64,000 nt of DNA from positions 3,757,001-3,821,000 of the forward strand of contig NZ_CP053435.1 in NCBI RefSeq assembly GCF_013127955.1, given 5' to 3'. The translations under genes and the position numbers were made by a program. Positions 1 through 8,982 of this stretch are shown here, in pieces. This DNA is from Spirosoma taeanense (GTDB lineage Bacteria > Bacteroidota > Bacteroidia > Cytophagales > Spirosomataceae). The notes beneath the pieces are model-generated. The model was given only the letters and a program-made list of their open reading frames with translations, made no database searches and had not been told where the DNA came from. The first letter of the stretch is position 1; each line of letters starts with the position of its first letter.

Positions 1-1
1 G

Positions 2-1171
2 CTGCCATCGGTGTTCGTCATTATGGTGTACACCGTTTTTCTTTCTCCATCCTGGACCATTACGTTCAACCGGACCTGGCGGCTGGGCGCGGCCATCCTG
101 GTGAGCGTTTGTTTGTGGACGTTGCCAACCGGGTACCTGAAGAACATCGAAGTATTTGGCCATCCCATCGGTCCGCCGACGGCCCTGAAACACCAGTCGG
201 TGGAGCGGGCGGGTTCGCTGTCAAACCTGCTGGAGCAGGGCAGTCGGAACGTCGTGCGGTATGGCTACGATCACATTAATCTTGATGGCATCCGGAACGT
301 TGCCATTGGTGCCAGACTTAACCACGCCATGCGCCAGCCGCTAGTTGCGCTGGAAGATAAACTGCACATGCGGCTGGACGAAGAAACTGACTTTTCGATT
401 CAGCCCTTCGCGTTCGACCGGAAGTTCGTGTTTTATAACGCCAATCCCTACTGGGGTATCTTCGGCTTTGGCCTGGCGCTGCCCTTGGTGCTGCTGGTGC
501 TGATTGGTGTCGTGCGGTCAACACCCCATTTGTTTCTGGGGCTTGCCCTGCTGCTGCATTTCGCGGCCCTCTCCTACTCGGCTCCGTACGACCCGTTCAA
601 AGGGCGCTATTTTATCGAGACGGGCTTGTTTGGCATTACGTTTCTGGCGTTGATTTTTCTGCACGCCCGCACCTCCGTCGATGTTCCCGGCCGTACACTC
701 TGGAAAAGTTACGTCGGCCTGGTTACAGTACTGGGATGCGTTTCGGCGCTGATGTGCGTATTTCTGAATACCCGGGCCCTACCATTTGCCTGGACCCCTC
801 CCGATGGACATTCCTTTCCTTCGGCATTTAACTCCGACCGCATCCGGCAGATGACCCTCGGCCGACCCGATATTTACGTTCCCTACAAACGTTTCGACGA
901 ACTCGTGCCGGCTAATGCAACGGTCGCCCTCGGCACCATCAACGACGACTACGAGTATCCGCTCTACGGGCCTGATCTGTCGCGTCGGCTGATCGCTATC
1001 AACCCCTTCGAACAGGGACTACGGCCCATTCCAAAGGAAGCGGACTATCTGTTCTTTGCCAAGAGTGTAATTCAGCCGCAACCCGGCGATATTCGTCTGG
1101 GCACCGACACGACGATGCGTCAGGCCGTCATTGTGCCGGGCGAAGATTATTATTTACGTAAGTTGAAATAG
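2..1171 (+). CDS. Membrane protein, C-terminal part (5' end outside window)
   Basis: The reading frame is open to the left edge, so the gene begins outside the window and only its C-terminal 390 or so codons are present. There are hydrophobic, probably membrane-spanning stretches near visible residues 15-40, 150-170, 175-195, 205-220 and 235-255. A soluble tail of about 130 residues follows. The layout (multi-pass body, then a periplasmic tail) resembles GT39/ArnT-like or other dolichyl-mannosyltransferase-type membrane glycosyltransferases, but the catalytic N-terminal loop is not in view, so this is an inference from shape and from its place at the head of a polysaccharide locus. It ends 66 bp before the WbqC-like gene. 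Confidence 0.6.
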   Translation: MPSVFVIMVYTVFLSPSWTITFNRTWRLGAAILVSVCLWTLPTGYLKNIEVFGHPIGPPTALKHQSVERAGSLSNLLEQGSRNVVRYGYDHINLDGIRNVAIGARLNHAMRQPLVALEDKLHMRLDEETDFSIQPFAFDRKFVFYNANPYWGIFGFGLALPLVLLVLIGVVRSTPHLFLGLALLLHFAALSYSAPYDPFKGRYFIETGLFGITFLALIFLHARTSVDVPGRTLWKSYVGLVTVLGCVSALMCVFLNTRALPFAWTPPDGHSFPSAFNSDRIRQMTLGRPDIYVPYKRFDELVPANATVALGTINDDYEYPLYGPDLSRRLIAINPFEQGLRPIPKEADYLFFAKSVIQPQPGDIRLGTDTTMRQAVIVPGEDYYLRKLK

Positions 1172-1237
1172 GTTTGTAGTCCTGGTTGTCCGATTCAGGG
1201 ACTTAATACCGCAAACCGAACCCAAACCCGGAACCGA

Positions 1238-1936
1238 ATGACGCTTGCTATCATGCAACCCTATTTTTTGCCGTACATTGGCTATATGCAGCTGATGAAC
1301 GCCGTCGATACGTTTGTGCTGTACGACGACGTGGCGTTCATTAACCGGGGCTGGATCAATCGAAACAAGCTGCTGATCAACGGGCAGGAGTATCTGTTTA
1401 CCGTTCCGCTAAAGGATGCCAGCCAGAACAAACGCATCAACGAAGTACACCTGGCCGACGATCCGAAATGGCGCGGCAAACTGCTCAAAACAATTGAGCA
1501 GGGCTACCTTAAAGCGCCATACTATGGAACGGTTATGCCCCTGACCGAGAAAATCATCAATTTTGCGACTGATTCCATCGCCGATCTGGTGCATAACAGT
1601 CTGGTTGAACTGAATGGCTATCTGGGCATCGGCACGAAGCTGATTCCTTCCTCAGCCATATATAACAATACCCACCTGAAAGCGCAGGAGCGGATTCTGA
1701 ATATTTGCCAGCAGGAACACGCAGCCCGTTATATCAACCCGATTGGCGGCCTCGACCTGTACGACAAGCCAACCTTTGCGCAGGCGGGTATGGAACTGAA
1801 GTTTATTCAGGCGAAGCGGGTCGAGTATCCTCAGTTCAGGAATGAATTTATTCCCTGGCTATCTATTCTAGACGCGCTGATGTTCAACGACGTAGCAACG
1901 GTTCAGGCAATGCTAAATGAATATGAATTAGTGTAA
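1238..1936 (+). CDS. WbqC-like family protein
   Basis: This 232-residue protein matches the WbqC-like family. It begins with the characteristic MQPYFLPYIGY stretch (residues 6-16), followed by the DTFVLYDDV and INRGWINRNKL blocks. WbqC proteins occur in O-antigen and capsule clusters and are thought to help make modified sugars, but no reaction is firmly assigned. The cytosolic, signal-less sequence fits an enzyme acting on nucleotide sugars. A long perfect inverted repeat follows its stop codon and separates it from the acetyltransferase gene downstream. Confidence 0.85.
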   Translation: MTLAIMQPYFLPYIGYMQLMNAVDTFVLYDDVAFINRGWINRNKLLINGQEYLFTVPLKDASQNKRINEVHLADDPKWRGKLLKTIEQGYLKAPYYGTVMPLTEKIINFATDSIADLVHNSLVELNGYLGIGTKLIPSSAIYNNTHLKAQERILNICQQEHAARYINPIGGLDLYDKPTFAQAGMELKFIQAKRVEYPQFRNEFIPWLSILDALMFNDVATVQAMLNEYELV

Positions 1937-1938
1937 AC

Positions 1939-2004
1939 GTTGAATGATGCAGGATGAGTGATGAATAGACCAAAGCATTCATCACTCATCCTGCATCATT
2001 CAAC
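1939..2004. repeat. 28-bp perfect inverted repeat (intergenic hairpin)
   Basis: Two 28-bp arms (1939-1966 and 1977-2004) are exact reverse complements around a 10-nt loop. They fill almost the whole gap between the WbqC-like and acetyltransferase genes. The arms are built from TGA-rich units (TGAATGATGC, GGATGAGTGATGAAT). There is no T tract, so it is not a classical rho-independent terminator. It could be a dispersed intergenic palindrome or an mRNA-processing element. Confidence 0.9.
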
Positions 2005-2017
2005 ATTCTAAAAAAGC

Positions 2018-2671
2018 ATGGCAAAAGTTATCATTTTTGGGGTGATGGATACGGCCGAACTGGCTCACTTCTACCTCACCCACGACTCCGAACACGAAGT
2101 TGTCGCCTTCACCGTCAGCCGGGAGTATCTCAACAATACCGAGTTTCGGGGCCTGCCCCTGGTGGCGTTTGAAGAGGTTGAAACCTTATTCACCCCAAAG
2201 GAATACAAGTTCTTTGCGCCCATGACCGGCCGGAACATGAACCGCAACCGTGAGCGTATTTACCTGGAAGCCAAGGCAAAGGGATATGAGTTCATTTCGT
2301 ATATCAGCTCAAAAGCCACGCTGTTTGGGAATCAGATCGGTGAGAACTGCTTTATTCTGGAAGACAACACCATTCAGCCGTTTACGACCATTGGCAACAA
2401 CGTTGTGCTCTGGAGCGGCAACCATATTGGCCACCACGGGCAGATCAACGACCATGTCTTTTTTACGTCGCACGTTGTCATGTCGGGGCATTGCCTGATT
2501 GAACCGTACTGCTTCTTCGGGGTAAACAGCACCATCCGCGATTACCTGCATATCAAACAGGGTACGCTCGTTGGCATGGCCTCTGCTATTTATAAAGACA
2601 CCGACGAATGGGGCGTGTATATCGGCAATCCAGCCAAGAAACTTCCCAAACCCAGCCATGAAACGTATTAA
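2018..2671 (+). CDS. NeuD/PglD-like sugar acetyltransferase (left-handed beta-helix)
   Basis: This 217-residue protein has an N-terminal Rossmann-like part (MAKVIIFGVMD, then a D/E-rich binding segment) and a C-terminal series of hexapeptide repeats from about residue 100 to 200 (IGENCFI, IGNNVVLW, INDHVFF, IEPYCFF, IKQGTLVG). This is the layout of the NeuD/PglD family, which transfers acetyl groups from acetyl-CoA to sialic acid or 4-amino-UDP-sugars. It closes with the usual IGNPAKKL tail. The substrate cannot be told from sequence, but the location argues for acetylating a sugar of the polysaccharide made here. Confidence 0.8.
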   Translation: MAKVIIFGVMDTAELAHFYLTHDSEHEVVAFTVSREYLNNTEFRGLPLVAFEEVETLFTPKEYKFFAPMTGRNMNRNRERIYLEAKAKGYEFISYISSKATLFGNQIGENCFILEDNTIQPFTTIGNNVVLWSGNHIGHHGQINDHVFFTSHVVMSGHCLIEPYCFFGVNSTIRDYLHIKQGTLVGMASAIYKDTDEWGVYIGNPAKKLPKPSHETY

Positions 2672-2742
2672 AACTCGTCGCTCCCTGTTAGACTACTTAG
2701 CGGGTAGAGGGAATTGATGAGCGTAACGGCAGACCGTAACGA

Positions 2743-3936
2743 ATGACTATTTTATTGATCGGACATGATGCCAACCGCGCCGGCGCGCAGCTCGTCCTGC
2801 TGAACCTGATGCGTCTGCTGAAAGCAGAAGGTATCCGGATGCACCTGCTGCTGGGCGAGGGTGGGCCGCTGCTGGATGAGTACCGGGCGGCCTGTCCGGT
2901 CACCCTCTGGCCCGCGCCCGATCGGTACGTAATGGGAGCGCTGGCTGACAAGGTGCTGGGGAAATTGGGGCTCTGGCAGGGGTTTTACGACCGGCAACTG
3001 ACCAATCGGCAGCGGGCAATCCGGGATGAACTGGGGCTGGAAACCGTCGATCTGGTGCTGGTCAATACCGTGACGAGCAGCCGCTGGTTTAGCCAGCTAC
3101 CAGTTCCCGAACAAACGCCGGTCGTTACGTTCGTGCATGAACTCGATATGTCGGTTCGGATGTACACGCGCCCCGACGAGCTGGCCTTCCTGTTACGTCG
3201 GACGAATCATCTGCTGGCCGTATCGCGCGCAACGGCGCGGTACTACGAACAGCAGCACAGTTTCGACCCGACCCGCATCACCCTCTTTACGCTGATTGAC
3301 ACGCCAGCGCTGGAGCAGAATGTGAAACAGGCCCGGCAACAACCTTCTATCTACCAGACACTGGGTTTACCCGATAAGGCGCTGATTGTGGGCGGCTGCG
3401 GCAATGCCGAATGGCGTAAGGGCAACGATTTATTCGTGACGCTGGCCCGTCAGGTAATTGGCCGCGCGCCGGAAGACCTGGTGTCTGCCATTCATTTTGT
3501 GTGGGTAGGCGTGCCGCCCGGATCGCTGCACGACGATCTATTGTTAGACATTCGCAAGGCGGGTATGTCCGGACGTGTTCATCTGATTGCCCCTACACCC
3601 GACGTGCTGCGCTACATGAGTCGCTTTGACGTGTTTGTGCTCTGCTCCCGCGAAGACCCGTACCCGCTGGTTGTTTTTGAAGCGGGGCTGAGCGGGGTGC
3701 CGGTCGTGTGCTTCGATAGTGCAGGGGGCTCGCCCGAACTAGTCGAGACCGACGGGGGCTATGTGGTGCCTTATCTCGATCTGGACGCCATGAGCGAGCG
3801 TGTATTACAGCTTCTCCAGCAGCCCGATCTCCGCCGAACAATAGGACAACGACTCGGCCAGAAAATTCTGGAACGGCATCCGGCGCATCAAAGCGTCGAA
3901 ACGCTCGTAACTTTGTTCAATCAACTGACTGCCTGA
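2743..3936 (+). CDS. Glycosyltransferase family 4 (GT-B)
   Basis: This is a 397-residue GT-B glycosyltransferase of the GT1/GT4 superfamily. The N-terminal Rossmann domain starts MTILLIGHDANRAGAQ, with the glycine-and-alanine-rich acceptor-side loop. The C-terminal donor domain contains GCGNAEWRKGNDLF and the signature ED-PYPLVVFEAGLSGVPVV (about residues 300-325), whose E-x7-E-type acidic residues bind the nucleotide sugar. The family adds one sugar to a lipid-linked acceptor at the inner face of the cytoplasmic membrane. Its stop codon directly abuts the next start codon, which indicates translational coupling with the acyltransferase gene. Confidence 0.88.
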   Translation: MTILLIGHDANRAGAQLVLLNLMRLLKAEGIRMHLLLGEGGPLLDEYRAACPVTLWPAPDRYVMGALADKVLGKLGLWQGFYDRQLTNRQRAIRDELGLETVDLVLVNTVTSSRWFSQLPVPEQTPVVTFVHELDMSVRMYTRPDELAFLLRRTNHLLAVSRATARYYEQQHSFDPTRITLFTLIDTPALEQNVKQARQQPSIYQTLGLPDKALIVGGCGNAEWRKGNDLFVTLARQVIGRAPEDLVSAIHFVWVGVPPGSLHDDLLLDIRKAGMSGRVHLIAPTPDVLRYMSRFDVFVLCSREDPYPLVVFEAGLSGVPVVCFDSAGGSPELVETDGGYVVPYLDLDAMSERVLQLLQQPDLRRTIGQRLGQKILERHPAHQSVETLVTLFNQLTA

Positions 3937-5058
3937 ATGCCCACCACCCCTACCGGTCTGCCCCGATCCGGCCACATGCCTCAATTAGACGCCCTGCGGA
4001 CGTTCGCGGTCCTGCTGGTAGTCATTTACCACTGGTTTCCGACCGGTGAGGGCATTAACCGGCTTCCCAACGGCACCATCGGGGTCATGATCTTTTTCGT
4101 GATCAGCGGGTTTCTGATCACCCGGATTCTGCTGGAAAACCGCAACCAGATCCAGGCTGGCCAAAGTGAGCTGGGTGACACGTACCGAAATTTCTTTGCC
4201 CGGCGAGCGCTCCGGATTTTCCCGCTGTATTACCTGAGCATTACGTACGTCCTGTTTGCGTTGCCGCAGGCATCCGACATCGATGAACATCCCATCTATT
4301 ATTACCTCTACGGCTACAATATCCTGCTTCATCAGACTGGCAACTGGGCCGACCTGCTTTCGCCCTTCTGGACCCTGGGTGTCGAAGAGCAATTGTATCT
4401 CGTCTGGCCGTGGGTTGTCCTGTTAACACCCAAGGCGTATTTCCGTTGGGTTATTGTCGCCATGATTACGCTCGGCGTTGTCTTTCGAAGTTATGGCTAC
4501 AGTCAGGGCGATCTCGACGGGGTATTGACGCCTGCCAGTTTCGACGCTTTCGGGCTGGGTGCGCTCTGGGCCTATATAGTCACCGACCGTCCGCAAACGC
4601 TCAGCGGGTTTCTCGGCAAGCTGTCGGTAGCCGCTGGTTTGGCGCTGGTCGGTTTTGTGGGCTTGCTGCTCTTACCCGGTGATCATCTACTGGTTGTTCT
4701 ATTCCAGCGATTACTAATTTCGGTGCTGGCGCTGTTTGTGATTACGCGGGCGAGTACAGGCATTGGCGGTGTTGTCGGCTCCATTCTGAACAACGGAGCC
4801 TTACAGTATATTGGCCGGATCAGTTACGGCATCTACGTGTTCCATATGCTGGTGCCGGGATACGCCGTTCCTTTTTTATTGCGCGTAGCCAACCGATTTG
4901 GTTTTACCATAACGTTGGGCTACTGGTCACACCGGCTGTTTAGTCTGGCTGTGTTACTGATCCTGGCTTCGCTGTCGTGGTACGCTTTTGAAAAGCCAAT
5001 CAACAACCTGAAACGGTATTTTTCGTATAAACGAGTTGATAAGCTGGTCCGTTCGTAG
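3937..5058 (+). CDS. Membrane O-acyltransferase (acyltransferase family 3, OafA-like)
   Basis: This 373-residue integral membrane protein belongs to acyltransferase family 3. The N-terminal motif LDALRTFAVLLVVIYHW contains the conserved His, and a second block (FFARRALRIFPLYYL) carries the conserved Arg. GVEEQLYLVWPW at about residue 148 is also typical of the family. About ten hydrophobic helices follow. Such proteins acetylate or acylate sugars of O-antigen or exopolysaccharide using acyl groups passed through the membrane. The start codon touches the preceding stop; a second Met at residue 14 is a possible alternative start. Confidence 0.88.
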   Translation: MPTTPTGLPRSGHMPQLDALRTFAVLLVVIYHWFPTGEGINRLPNGTIGVMIFFVISGFLITRILLENRNQIQAGQSELGDTYRNFFARRALRIFPLYYLSITYVLFALPQASDIDEHPIYYYLYGYNILLHQTGNWADLLSPFWTLGVEEQLYLVWPWVVLLTPKAYFRWVIVAMITLGVVFRSYGYSQGDLDGVLTPASFDAFGLGALWAYIVTDRPQTLSGFLGKLSVAAGLALVGFVGLLLLPGDHLLVVLFQRLLISVLALFVITRASTGIGGVVGSILNNGALQYIGRISYGIYVFHMLVPGYAVPFLLRVANRFGFTITLGYWSHRLFSLAVLLILASLSWYAFEKPINNLKRYFSYKRVDKLVRS

Positions 5059-5088
5059 CGAACGCATCGGCTTATTGACCGCTTGCTT

Positions 5089-6072
5089 ATGACGCTCGCT
5101 TTTACAATCTGTTCGGTGAATTATCTGGCGCAGGCCCGAACCCTGGGTGACTCCCTGCGACAGACGAATCCGAACTATCAATACGTTATTGGGCTGGTTG
5201 ATAAGCTCAGCGTAGCCAGTCTCTCTCCTGAATTGATGCCGGAATACCCGATGGTAGAGGTCGACCAGATTGGCATTCCGGACTTCGCGGCTATGTGCGA
5301 CCGGTACGATATTACGGAGCTGAATACTGCCGTTAAACCTTTTTATATTGATTATTTCATTAAAAAGTCTCCTGATGTCACCGAAATCATTTATTTTGAC
5401 CCTGACATCATCGTTTTCCAGCCTCTCGATAAGTTGAATCGGGATCTGGCAGAACATAGTATAGTACTGACACCGCACACCTGTTCGCCAACGCCGGATT
5501 GGGAACGACCCAACGAGCAGCACCATCTGAACACGGGTATTTTCAACCTGGGTTTTATTGGTCTGCGGAACGATTCGACCGCCCAACAATTTGTTGACTG
5601 GTGGAAGCGACGGCTGGTGTATGAATGCCGGATTGACCTGTGCAACGGTTTATTTGTCGATCAGCACTGGGTCAATTTTGCACCAGTATACTATGATAAC
5701 GTTCTGATAGATCACTATTTAGGCTATAACGTGGCATACTGGAACCTGCACGAACGCTATCTGTCGACCGACGAAACCGGGCAGTGGCGCGTGAACGAAA
5801 CGGATTATTTGCATTTTTTTCATTACAGTGGATACAACCCTTACCGTCCAGATGAGGTCTCTAAATATCAAACGAGGTATACATTTCTGGAGCGTCCCGA
5901 CGCGCGGCCGCTATTTGATCTATACCGGGATCGGTTGCTGACGAACTTCAATGACCAGTATCGGCAGTATCCATGCGTTTATATCAAGCCCCCAGTGGTG
6001 CTGCGGTACCAGCGGGTGCGCCGGGCTCTGAAAGCCCCGTTCAACCGATTACTGGCTTTGTTAGAAACCTAA
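5089..6072 (+). CDS. Putative nucleotide-sugar glycosyltransferase (GT8-like, copy 1)
   Basis: This 327-residue protein probably starts at the ATG at 5089; a TTG six bases earlier is less likely. It opens with MTLAFTICSVNYLAQARTLGDSL, a GT-A-like first strand and helix, and carries YFDPDIIVF (about residue 103), a DxD metal-binding motif. WWKRRL and VDQHWVNF segments are typical of GT8-like enzymes of Bacteroidetes capsule clusters. It is paralogous to the gene at 8983. Its stop overlaps the next start (TAATG). The acceptor and donor are unknown. Confidence 0.72.
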   Translation: MTLAFTICSVNYLAQARTLGDSLRQTNPNYQYVIGLVDKLSVASLSPELMPEYPMVEVDQIGIPDFAAMCDRYDITELNTAVKPFYIDYFIKKSPDVTEIIYFDPDIIVFQPLDKLNRDLAEHSIVLTPHTCSPTPDWERPNEQHHLNTGIFNLGFIGLRNDSTAQQFVDWWKRRLVYECRIDLCNGLFVDQHWVNFAPVYYDNVLIDHYLGYNVAYWNLHERYLSTDETGQWRVNETDYLHFFHYSGYNPYRPDEVSKYQTRYTFLERPDARPLFDLYRDRLLTNFNDQYRQYPCVYIKPPVVLRYQRVRRALKAPFNRLLALLET

Positions 6073-7112
6073 TGCTTATGGCTTCATGGCCACACCAACG
6101 AGCCCTCTGGGCTCACCGCTATCATAAATACACCCATATTGCGGGAAAATACTGGACGTTTGCGCTGAAGTACCTTCGCATTCAATGGCTGAAACGGCAG
6201 GCCGGCAATCGCCCCTTTATTGCGATTATTCTGTCGGAACAGATGGGCGACATTATTGCCTGTGAGCCGGTTGCCCGCGAAGTGCGCCGACGCCATCCGG
6301 ATGGGTATATAATCTGGGTCGTGCGTCAGGCCTATGTCGATCTGGTCCGGCATCACCCCGATCTGGACGGCTATCTGGTCGAAAAGTGCCCCAGCGAACG
6401 GGTCCATCTGCTACGCGCGGGCGTTTTCGACCAGGTGTATAACCTGCACATCTCGCACCGCAAATGCAAATACTGCCCTGAAGACCCCGTCAACCCAACC
6501 GCCGACCAGATCGGGCTGACATTTGATAACTATTATCACCGGGGCGACCTGCTTTATATGTTTTCGCAGGCGGCTGGTCTGCCTGCCCTGACGGCCGACC
6601 CAAAAATGTATATTCCGGAGACTATTCGTCGGCAGGTAGCCGCTCTGAACCTGCCGGACAGATCCATTGTGATCCACTGCCAGTCCAGCCATGTCGCGCG
6701 CGACTGGCCGGCCGCCCACTGGAACCAGCTGGTACGCTGGCTGCTGGACACCTACGACTGCCCCGTAGTGGAAGTGGGGCTGCAACCCGTCGTAACGGTT
6801 CGGGACCCTCGCTTTCGAAACCTGTGCGGTCAGTTGAGTCTGCTTCAAACAGCCGAAGTGATTCGCAACGCCCGGCTGTTTATTGGCATCGACAGTGGTC
6901 CGGCGCATATGGCCAACGCCGTTGGTACTGAGGGCATTATTTTGCTGGGCCAGCTTTTCGATTTTGTAGAGTACATGCCCTATTCAGGTCGTTATAAACG
7001 GGGTGAAGGCATTACCATTCTGAATAATTACGGCCATCCCTGCGCCGAACTGCCCTACGACTGGGTACAGGAAGCGGCCTGGCAGCGGCTGGGCCAACCC
7101 AAACTTGTATGA
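6072..7112 (+). CDS. Glycosyltransferase family 9 (heptosyltransferase-like)
   Basis: I chose the ATG at 6072 (346 residues) because it overlaps the previous stop by one base. The open frame extends further upstream but lies inside the preceding gene. The donor-binding domain shows the GT9 signature IGIDSGPAHMANAVG followed by ILLGQ (about residues 275-300). The N-terminal acceptor domain has the EQMGDIIACEPVAREVRRRHP stretch that corresponds to the GT9 'GDxxxxxP' helix. In lipopolysaccharide systems GT9 enzymes add heptoses; here the sugar is unknown. The last codons overlap the DUF5672 gene by 4 bp. Confidence 0.88.
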   Translation: MLMASWPHQRALWAHRYHKYTHIAGKYWTFALKYLRIQWLKRQAGNRPFIAIILSEQMGDIIACEPVAREVRRRHPDGYIIWVVRQAYVDLVRHHPDLDGYLVEKCPSERVHLLRAGVFDQVYNLHISHRKCKYCPEDPVNPTADQIGLTFDNYYHRGDLLYMFSQAAGLPALTADPKMYIPETIRRQVAALNLPDRSIVIHCQSSHVARDWPAAHWNQLVRWLLDTYDCPVVEVGLQPVVTVRDPRFRNLCGQLSLLQTAEVIRNARLFIGIDSGPAHMANAVGTEGIILLGQLFDFVEYMPYSGRYKRGEGITILNNYGHPCAELPYDWVQEAAWQRLGQPKLV

Positions 7113-7936
7113 AGCAGCCAGCCCCAGCGAGCGTCGGCGTAGTAATCCCCGTTTACAAACCTGATCTAACTGATTACGAGCACATTGCCCTAACGCAATG
7201 CATGCGCGTACTAGGCCACTACCCGGTCTGGCTGGTGGCTCCCTACTCCCTCGATATTTCTCTTTACCAGAAATTATACCCTACTTTGCAGGCTCGAACG
7301 TTCGACGATCGGTTCTTCACCGACGTGCAGGCCTACAATCGGCTCATGCTGTCTGAAGAATTTTACGGGGCATTTCTGGACGTAGAATATATCCTGATTC
7401 ATCAGTTAGACGCTTTCGTTTTTCGGGATGAGCTAACCAACTGGTGTTTGCAGAACTACGATTATATTGGCGCCCCCTGGCTGCGCGACCGGGATTTTAT
7501 CAGTTGGCGCGATGAACAATGGTTCTGGATCAAACAACGAGTAGCAACGATGCTTGATTTAAAGAAACCAGATGGTGTAACGCCCCGCGAAATCATTAGT
7601 CTAAATCGCGTGGGCAATGGCGGGCTTTCGCTCCGGCGCATTCCGGCCATGCTCAAGTGGCTGCGTACGTTCAGACGGAAGATTGACAGGTATGAACAAT
7701 TACATCATCATCAATATAATGAAGACGTATTCTGGGGAATCGAAGTAAATCGCTACTGGCCGGTTTTACGTATTCCTTCCTATCGAACAGCCATGCAGTT
7801 CGCCGTTGAGTTTTACCCTCAGCGGGCTATCGAGCATTACAACGGTGGGCAACTACCGTTTGGCTGTCACGCCTGGGACATTCACGAAACGGCTTACTGG
7901 CGACCGATTTTTGCCCAATACGGCTTCGAAATTTAA
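7109..7936 (+). CDS. DUF5672 family protein, probable glycosyltransferase
   Basis: This 275-residue protein matches the DUF5672 family, commonly found in capsule and O-antigen loci. It starts GVVIPVYKP like a GT-A enzyme. It has the conserved YILIHQLDAFVF (about residue 100), where D-x-F resembles a DxD-type site, and the core YDYIGAPW-LRDR. Later blocks GNGGLSLR and NEDVFWG match the acceptor half of GT2/GT7-like enzymes. It overlaps the GT9 gene by 4 bp and is followed 7 bp later by a GT2 gene. The exact reaction is unknown. Confidence 0.8.
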   Translation: MKQPAPASVGVVIPVYKPDLTDYEHIALTQCMRVLGHYPVWLVAPYSLDISLYQKLYPTLQARTFDDRFFTDVQAYNRLMLSEEFYGAFLDVEYILIHQLDAFVFRDELTNWCLQNYDYIGAPWLRDRDFISWRDEQWFWIKQRVATMLDLKKPDGVTPREIISLNRVGNGGLSLRRIPAMLKWLRTFRRKIDRYEQLHHHQYNEDVFWGIEVNRYWPVLRIPSYRTAMQFAVEFYPQRAIEHYNGGQLPFGCHAWDIHETAYWRPIFAQYGFEI

Positions 7937-7943
7937 GCACAAT

Positions 7944-8966
7944 ATGACCAATATGGTTCGGCCAACGATTTCGGTAGCGTTGTGCACCTATAACGGCGAG
8001 GCTTATCTGGCCACGCAGTGGCAGAGCTTGATAGACCAGCAACTGCTGCCCGACGAGGTGGTTGTCTGTGATGACCGGTCAACAGACGGCACCGTTGCCC
8101 TGCTTCAGCGTCTGGCGGCCGAAGCACCGTTTCAGGTACGTATTCTGGTTAACCCGCAGCAGCTGGGGTTCAATAAAAATTTTGAGCGGGTACTATCGGA
8201 GTGTACGGGTGATCTGATTTTTATCTGCGACCAGGACGATTACTGGTTCCCGAATAAGATCAGCGTCATGACCCGGTATATGCAGGAACATCCGGACGAT
8301 CAGTTGGCCTTCTGCGATGCCTGGGTAACCGACGAACACCTACAGGGCCGTCAGAATCGGTTCTGGACCTGGATCCGGTTTGACGAGCTTACCCAGGTCC
8401 GCTGGAAAACCGGAGAAATGATGGAAGTCATGCTCGATGGTAACCGGGTAATGGGCTGCGCTACGGTTATCCGGCGCCCTTTCCTGGAGAAAGTTCTGCC
8501 TGTTCCCGAGTGTATTCCGGGTTATATTTATGACGGATGGATCGGTTTGGTAGCCGCTACTTACAACACCATTCAATTCATTGACCAGCCGCTGCAACTG
8601 TACCGCACCCACGTTAGACAACAGGTCGGCGTGCGCCAGGAAGAGCCTGCCCAACGGGTTCGATTACGTGACCGCTTTGCGCGGCACCGGGCGCTAAAAC
8701 TGGCACCTCTCCGGGAAAAACAGTCGCAACTAGCAATCATAAGCCGATTGCTGGCGGAACGCGTCCCGGCCGATGCGCCCGGTTTGGCGCAGTTACACCG
8801 GCGTTTGTGCCATTATACCATGCGGAGCTGCCTGCCGCATGACCGGTTAAAGCGACTGATACCTGTATTGCGTAGTTTACAGCAGGGGAATTACAACCGC
8901 TACGCCGACGCAGCGGCTAATTGGTATGCACCTTATCTGGCGGCTTTGGGGGATGTGCTCGAATGA
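7944..8966 (+). CDS. Glycosyltransferase family 2
   Basis: This 340-residue GT2 enzyme most likely starts at the ATG at 7944, just after the preceding stop; MVRP three codons later is an alternative. The GT-A fold begins TISVALCTYNGEAYLATQWQSL. DDRSTDGT is the nucleotide-binding aspartate region, and FICDQDDYWFPNK holds the DxD metal site (about residue 95). The C-terminal third is Arg-rich and helical. It is similar in layout to rhamnosyl- or galactosyltransferases of O-antigen clusters, but the donor sugar cannot be read from the sequence. Confidence 0.88.
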   Translation: MTNMVRPTISVALCTYNGEAYLATQWQSLIDQQLLPDEVVVCDDRSTDGTVALLQRLAAEAPFQVRILVNPQQLGFNKNFERVLSECTGDLIFICDQDDYWFPNKISVMTRYMQEHPDDQLAFCDAWVTDEHLQGRQNRFWTWIRFDELTQVRWKTGEMMEVMLDGNRVMGCATVIRRPFLEKVLPVPECIPGYIYDGWIGLVAATYNTIQFIDQPLQLYRTHVRQQVGVRQEEPAQRVRLRDRFARHRALKLAPLREKQSQLAIISRLLAERVPADAPGLAQLHRRLCHYTMRSCLPHDRLKRLIPVLRSLQQGNYNRYADAAANWYAPYLAALGDVLE

Positions 8967-8982
8967 TTAGTTTTGCCCCACT

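Noticed and set aside
4954-5589. 211-codon minus-strand frame
   Set aside because: It is antisense to the acyltransferase end and the GT8-like gene; no recognisable domain.
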